From an uncultured Methanomicrobiales archaeon (GTDB lineage Archaea > Thermoplasmatota > Thermoplasmata > Methanomassiliicoccales > Methanomethylophilaceae): 6,294 bases of DNA. Both the position numbers and the translations under genes were made by a program. Below, piece after piece: positions 3,668 to 6,294 of this stretch. Position 1 is the stretch's first letter. Every line of letters starts with the position of its first letter. The notes beneath the pieces are model-generated. The model was not told the origin of the DNA. It ran no database searches and worked only from the letters and a program-made list of their open reading frames with translations. The stretch lies in the NCBI GenBank assembly GCA_946528255.1, contig CAMMYR010000042.1, positions 1 through 6,294 of the forward strand, given 5' to 3'.

Positions 3668-5932
3668 ATGGCACTATCATATCAGAACATCAACGGTTCC
3701 TCTGCGACCAAAGCCTTAGCGATGTTCGGAGTGATGGTGTTCCTCCTGTCCGCATGCGCAGTCATGCCCGATTCCGATGTCGAAGCCGCTGCATCCCCCG
3801 TACCGAAGGGCGGCGACTACACGTACATCATGACCTACGATGACAACAACATCCTGATCACCAATGTGGAGGTCTGGGAGGGAACCACCAAGGTGGATAA
3901 CGATAAGACCTTCCGCCAGAAGGTGGATGGGAAGTGGAAGATGGGCGAGTACTGGGGGTATGACAAGACCACGGGGCTCGGCCCGTTCAACTCGTTCTAT
4001 GCGGCCATCAATCTCTATTCCGGCGCCAATGCGGACGATAAGTCGGAGGCCCGCCTGAACACCGATACAGGCGGCATAGCCTATGTCCTCAATCCCTCCA
4101 ATCTCAAATCCACACTCGCAGGGGCATCCTTCACGGGTTCCCTCTACAACATAATGCTGGTGATCCCCACCGTCTACTGGGTGGCCGATGCGAACCACCT
4201 CTACATATCCAACAGGGACATCAGCAACAGTACCGTCGGTTCGTACCATGTACCCTCCGGCATGAAGGCGTACGCCCATATTTTCAACGACAAAGCAGAA
4301 TTCACCAACGCCCCGATGGCCTACCTGGCGATCGGCGTCTACGAAGCATCCAAGACGACCGTGAACGGCAAGGACGCGCTGGTGTCCCAATCCGGAGCGA
4401 CCCCCGTTATCGACACGAACGACAAGCTGAGGGGGTACGCGAACGACACTCCGGCGGGTCCGAACGCCGACTACCAGCAGTGGAACTTCTTCCATTGGAC
4501 CCTATACAAGATCATGTCGTATACCGTGCTTGGTACGAAGAACGTGCAGGCTATGGTCGGCCACGGCGCAGTCAGTTTGGATGCTGCACCGGATTCCGGC
4601 CTATCCGATGGAGCCGGCTGGGTAGGTGCCAGCTCCGATTACTCCAAGCTGTTCCTGGAGAACACGTGGGGCGGTGCGAATGAGATGATCGGCGATGCCT
4701 ACATGAGGACCAGAATTCTGAAGGTGGGCAACCTGCTCGGAGGTGACGGTCTGCCTTCCGACAACGAAAAGGCATGGGAGGTTTTCGCCAATAGCTCGGG
4801 ACACATCACGAAGGCGCACACGACCTCCAAGTACTGGGACCTTCCCGAGACTGCCGACGGAAATGAGAGCTTCAAAAACGACTACGGCACGGTAGAGGAG
4901 AGTATGATCTCCGATGCCACCCTCTTCACAACGCCGCATCACCACTGCATAAGGGTCGGCGGCGGATATACCCAGGGTGCGTTATGCGGTATCTCTGCGA
5001 TAGATGGGAGGAGCGATGATAGATTCGGCTCCTCTGCGGCCGGCCGCCTGTCTTACGCCATGGGAGGATTCTCCGTCACGTACAGCGCCGGGGAGGGGAC
5101 TGGATCCGTTACAGATACCGGGAAGTACGCAGCTGGGATGGATGCCGTGCTCAAATCCGATGACGGCATGACCGCTCCCGAGGGCAAGAGATTCGTGGGC
5201 TGGTCCATTAACGGCACCGCCTACCCGAGGGATACCGGCTACAGGATGCCATCCGGGAATGTGACGCTCACAGCCGTCTGGGACGATGCATACACCGAAT
5301 TCGTCTTTGATAGAAACGGCGGCACCGGGGAGCACATGTCCAACCAGAGCATCGGATCCGGCATGAAGACCATGCTGTCGAAATGCTCGTACTCGCGCGA
5401 GAGGTACTCGTTCGCGGGATGGTCCGATACGCCCGGCGGGGACGCCCTGTACACCGACGGGCAGATCCTCACCCTGGAGGCCGAGACCTCCGAGACCAGG
5501 ACCCTTTACGCCGTCTGGGAGGGGCTCTACACCGTATCATTCGATGTCGGCAAGGGCTCCAAGTCCGCACCCGAATCCTTCGAGCGCGCCGCGGGGACCG
5601 TGTTCTTCATGCCAGATTACAAAGGGACCGTGTGGAATCACGAGTTCTCTGGATGGACGGATGGAGTCGCGATCTATCAGCCCTGGGAAAACTATCGCCT
5701 GGGTCATGCGGATGTCGTATTCAAGGCGGTCTGGACCGCGGAGGAGATCCCCGAGGAAGAGGAAGACGACATACTGCTCCTGCTGGGACAGCATCCTTAC
5801 GGGAGCTCCGATGGCCGCTCGTTCCTATGGATCGTGGTCGCGGTCTCGGCCGTGGCCGTGGCCGCCGCGGCGGTCATGGTGGTGGCTCTGCGCAAGCCGC
5901 GATCGGCATCCGAGGCATCAGATGTTATATAG
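3668..5932 (+). CDS. Large secreted surface protein with three InlB-type B repeats and C-terminal membrane anchor
   Basis: This 754-residue protein is probably an exported adhesin-like protein. A hydrophobic segment (residues 16-33) ending VFLLSACAVM forms a signal peptide, with possible cleavage near VEA (38-40). A large ectodomain follows (about 44-467); its end, HHHCIRVGGGYTQG to GRLSYAMGG (424-467), resembles C-type-lectin/formylglycine-enzyme-like modules, and Cys427 and Cys440 could pair. Three Listeria-Bacteroides repeats follow, each ending in AVW: about 468-538, 542-617 and 621-689, with typical GWS or GWT cores. An acidic linker (EEIPEEEEDD) leads to a membrane helix (719-741) and a short basic tail. 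Several N-x-S/T sequons could be glycosylated. The start at 3668 matches the paralogue at 5982 (GGCGATAAT versus GGAGATACC before the ATG); an in-frame ATG at 3653 is the alternative. The gene ends TAG TAA. The ligand is unknown. Confidence 0.85.
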   Translation: MALSYQNINGSSATKALAMFGVMVFLLSACAVMPDSDVEAAASPVPKGGDYTYIMTYDDNNILITNVEVWEGTTKVDNDKTFRQKVDGKWKMGEYWGYDKTTGLGPFNSFYAAINLYSGANADDKSEARLNTDTGGIAYVLNPSNLKSTLAGASFTGSLYNIMLVIPTVYWVADANHLYISNRDISNSTVGSYHVPSGMKAYAHIFNDKAEFTNAPMAYLAIGVYEASKTTVNGKDALVSQSGATPVIDTNDKLRGYANDTPAGPNADYQQWNFFHWTLYKIMSYTVLGTKNVQAMVGHGAVSLDAAPDSGLSDGAGWVGASSDYSKLFLENTWGGANEMIGDAYMRTRILKVGNLLGGDGLPSDNEKAWEVFANSSGHITKAHTTSKYWDLPETADGNESFKNDYGTVEESMISDATLFTTPHHHCIRVGGGYTQGALCGISAIDGRSDDRFGSSAAGRLSYAMGGFSVTYSAGEGTGSVTDTGKYAAGMDAVLKSDDGMTAPEGKRFVGWSINGTAYPRDTGYRMPSGNVTLTAVWDDAYTEFVFDRNGGTGEHMSNQSIGSGMKTMLSKCSYSRERYSFAGWSDTPGGDALYTDGQILTLEAETSETRTLYAVWEGLYTVSFDVGKGSKSAPESFERAAGTVFFMPDYKGTVWNHEFSGWTDGVAIYQPWENYRLGHADVVFKAVWTAEEIPEEEEDDILLLLGQHPYGSSDGRSFLWIVVAVSAVAVAAAAVMVVALRKPRSASEASDVI
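3692..3947 (+). repeat. Tandem paralogy repeat, copy 1
   Basis: These 256 bases align without gaps to 6039-6294, with about 41 mismatches by hand count (about 84% identity). They encode the end of the signal region and the start of the ectodomain. The encoded segments agree at 67 of 85 residues. The repeat runs off the window edge in copy 2, so its full length is unknown. Confidence 0.9.
5925..5932 (+). promoter_or_regulatory. TATA box of the second surface-protein gene, overlapping the upstream stop
   Basis: TTATATAG includes the TAG stop codon of the preceding gene. Transcription should begin near 5953-5957, leaving a leader of about 27 bases that contains the Shine-Dalgarno. The flanking pattern TTATAT-n-n-TAAGG resembles the first gene's promoter (TTATATTAAGG), so the promoter seems to have been duplicated with the gene. 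Confidence 0.65.
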
Positions 5933-5972
5933 TAAGGTGACGGTCTGAGTCCCAGTTCCGAAACGGACAGCC

Positions 5973-5976
5973 GGAG
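5973..5976 (+). promoter_or_regulatory. Shine-Dalgarno of the second surface-protein gene
   Basis: GGAG lies five bases before the ATG at 5982. The equivalent site before 3668 reads GGCG, a weakened form, which suggests that translation of the two paralogues may differ in strength. Confidence 0.6.
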
Positions 5977-5981
5977 ATACC

Positions 5982-6294
5982 ATGTATACACGCAATACCG
6001 CATCCCATCGCCAGCAGCTCCATGCCGGCAGGCGCTCCAACGGTTCCGCCGCGACCAGGACCATGGCGGTGTTCGGAGTCTTGTTGTTCCTCCTGTCCGC
6101 ATGCGCCGTCATGCCCGATTCCGACGTCGAAGCCATCGCTTCGCCCGTTCCGGAGGGCGGCGATTACGCGTATGTCATGACGTACGACGGCAACAACATC
6201 CTGATCACCAACGTGGAGGCCTGGGAGGGAACCACCAAGGTGGACAACAGCAGGACCTTCCGCCAGTTGGTTGGAGGGGAGTGGAAGATGGGGG
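5982..6294 (+). CDS. Second surface protein, paralogue of the first (5' part only)
   Basis: The frame is open from ATG 5982 to the window edge, giving 104 residues. It begins MYTRNTASHRQQLHAGRRS, a polar leader longer than that of the first protein (19 versus 8 residues before the shared NGS). It then enters the shared signal region MAVFGVLLFLLSACAVM and DSDVEA, followed by the same ectodomain start (GGDYAYVMTYDGNNILITN and onward). Identity with the first protein over the shared 85 residues is about 79%. The leader is the least conserved part and the hydrophobic core the best conserved at DNA level. The 49-base gap after the upstream gene holds its own promoter and Shine-Dalgarno, so it is probably expressed separately. 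Repeat domains and anchor, if present, lie beyond the window. Confidence 0.88.
   Translation, partial: MYTRNTASHRQQLHAGRRSNGSAATRTMAVFGVLLFLLSACAVMPDSDVEAIASPVPEGGDYAYVMTYDGNNILITNVEAWEGTTKVDNSRTFRQLVGGEWKMG
6039..6294 (+). repeat. Tandem paralogy repeat, copy 2
   Basis: This is the partner of 3692-3947 in direct orientation, 2,347 bases downstream. The two copies differ mostly by single substitutions and include several amino-acid changes in charged positions just after the signal region. No inverted repeats or transposase lie next to either copy, so unequal crossing-over is the simplest origin. Confidence 0.9.

Noticed and set aside
3716..4495. 259-codon - strand open frame opposite the surface protein
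   Set aside because: It is antisense to a well-supported gene, shows no domain motifs, and has Val/Gly/Arg-rich composition.
4937..5068. Variable region of a diversity-generating retroelement
   Set aside because: The lectin-like end would fit a target protein, but no template repeat or reverse transcriptase gene is in the window and no adenine-biased variation can be seen from one sequence.
6030..6040. Twin-arginine export signal in the second surface protein (GRRSNGS)
   Set aside because: The residues after RR do not fit the Tat consensus and the paralogue lacks the arginine pair.
1..6294. CRISPR arrays, tRNA or rRNA genes, transposases
   Set aside because: No short regularly spaced repeats, cloverleaf-like segments or transposase motifs were seen on either strand.

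Overview
This window looks like a stretch of an archaeal chromosome, with G+C near 60% by eye. The stalk proteins are of the archaeal/eukaryotic P0 and P1 type with the shared acidic tail ending in GLSALFG. The promoters carry TATA boxes, and a TrmJ-type tRNA methyltransferase and FtsZ-family and ribbon-helix-helix division genes are present. Large surface proteins with Listeria/Bacteroides (InlB B) repeats and a terminal TAG stop fit a host-associated member of the Thermoplasmata such as a Methanomassiliicoccales methanogen. That placement is inference; no marker gene here proves it.

Layout: (1) 1-1650, + strand: the 3' end of the ribosomal protein L1 gene, then the complete L10 (P0) and L12 (P1) genes, tightly spaced, each new start with its own Shine-Dalgarno. 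These form the L1 arm and the stalk of the large subunit. (2) 1715 to about 2810, + strand: a small ribbon-helix-helix protein overlapping a divergent FtsZ/tubulin-family gene. The order recalls the haloarchaeal cdrS-ftsZ2 cell-division pair. (3) About 2814-3533, - strand: a SpoU/TrmJ-type tRNA 2'-O-methyltransferase converging on the FtsZ-like gene. Neither convergent gene has a stop codon at the meeting point. Each reading frame runs far through the other, which points to loss of the shared 3' junction or to a sequence or assembly error. (4) 3534-3667: an intergenic promoter region with a clear TATA box and a 13-base palindrome just downstream of it. (5) 3668-5932, + strand: a 754-residue secreted, C-terminally anchored surface protein made of a large N-terminal ectodomain, three InlB-type B repeats, an acidic linker, a membrane helix and a short basic tail. 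It ends in TAG followed at once by TAA. (6) 5982 to the window edge: the start of a second, paralogous surface protein with its own promoter. Over 256 ungapped bases it matches the first at about 84%, showing a tandem duplication.

Regions 1 and 2 are core cell functions (translation, division). Regions 5 and 6 look like an accessory, expanding surface-protein locus. The most notable points are the FtsZ-like protein without a recognisable T7 catalytic loop, the stop-less convergent junction, and the TAG-TAA stop that overlaps the TATA box of the next gene.
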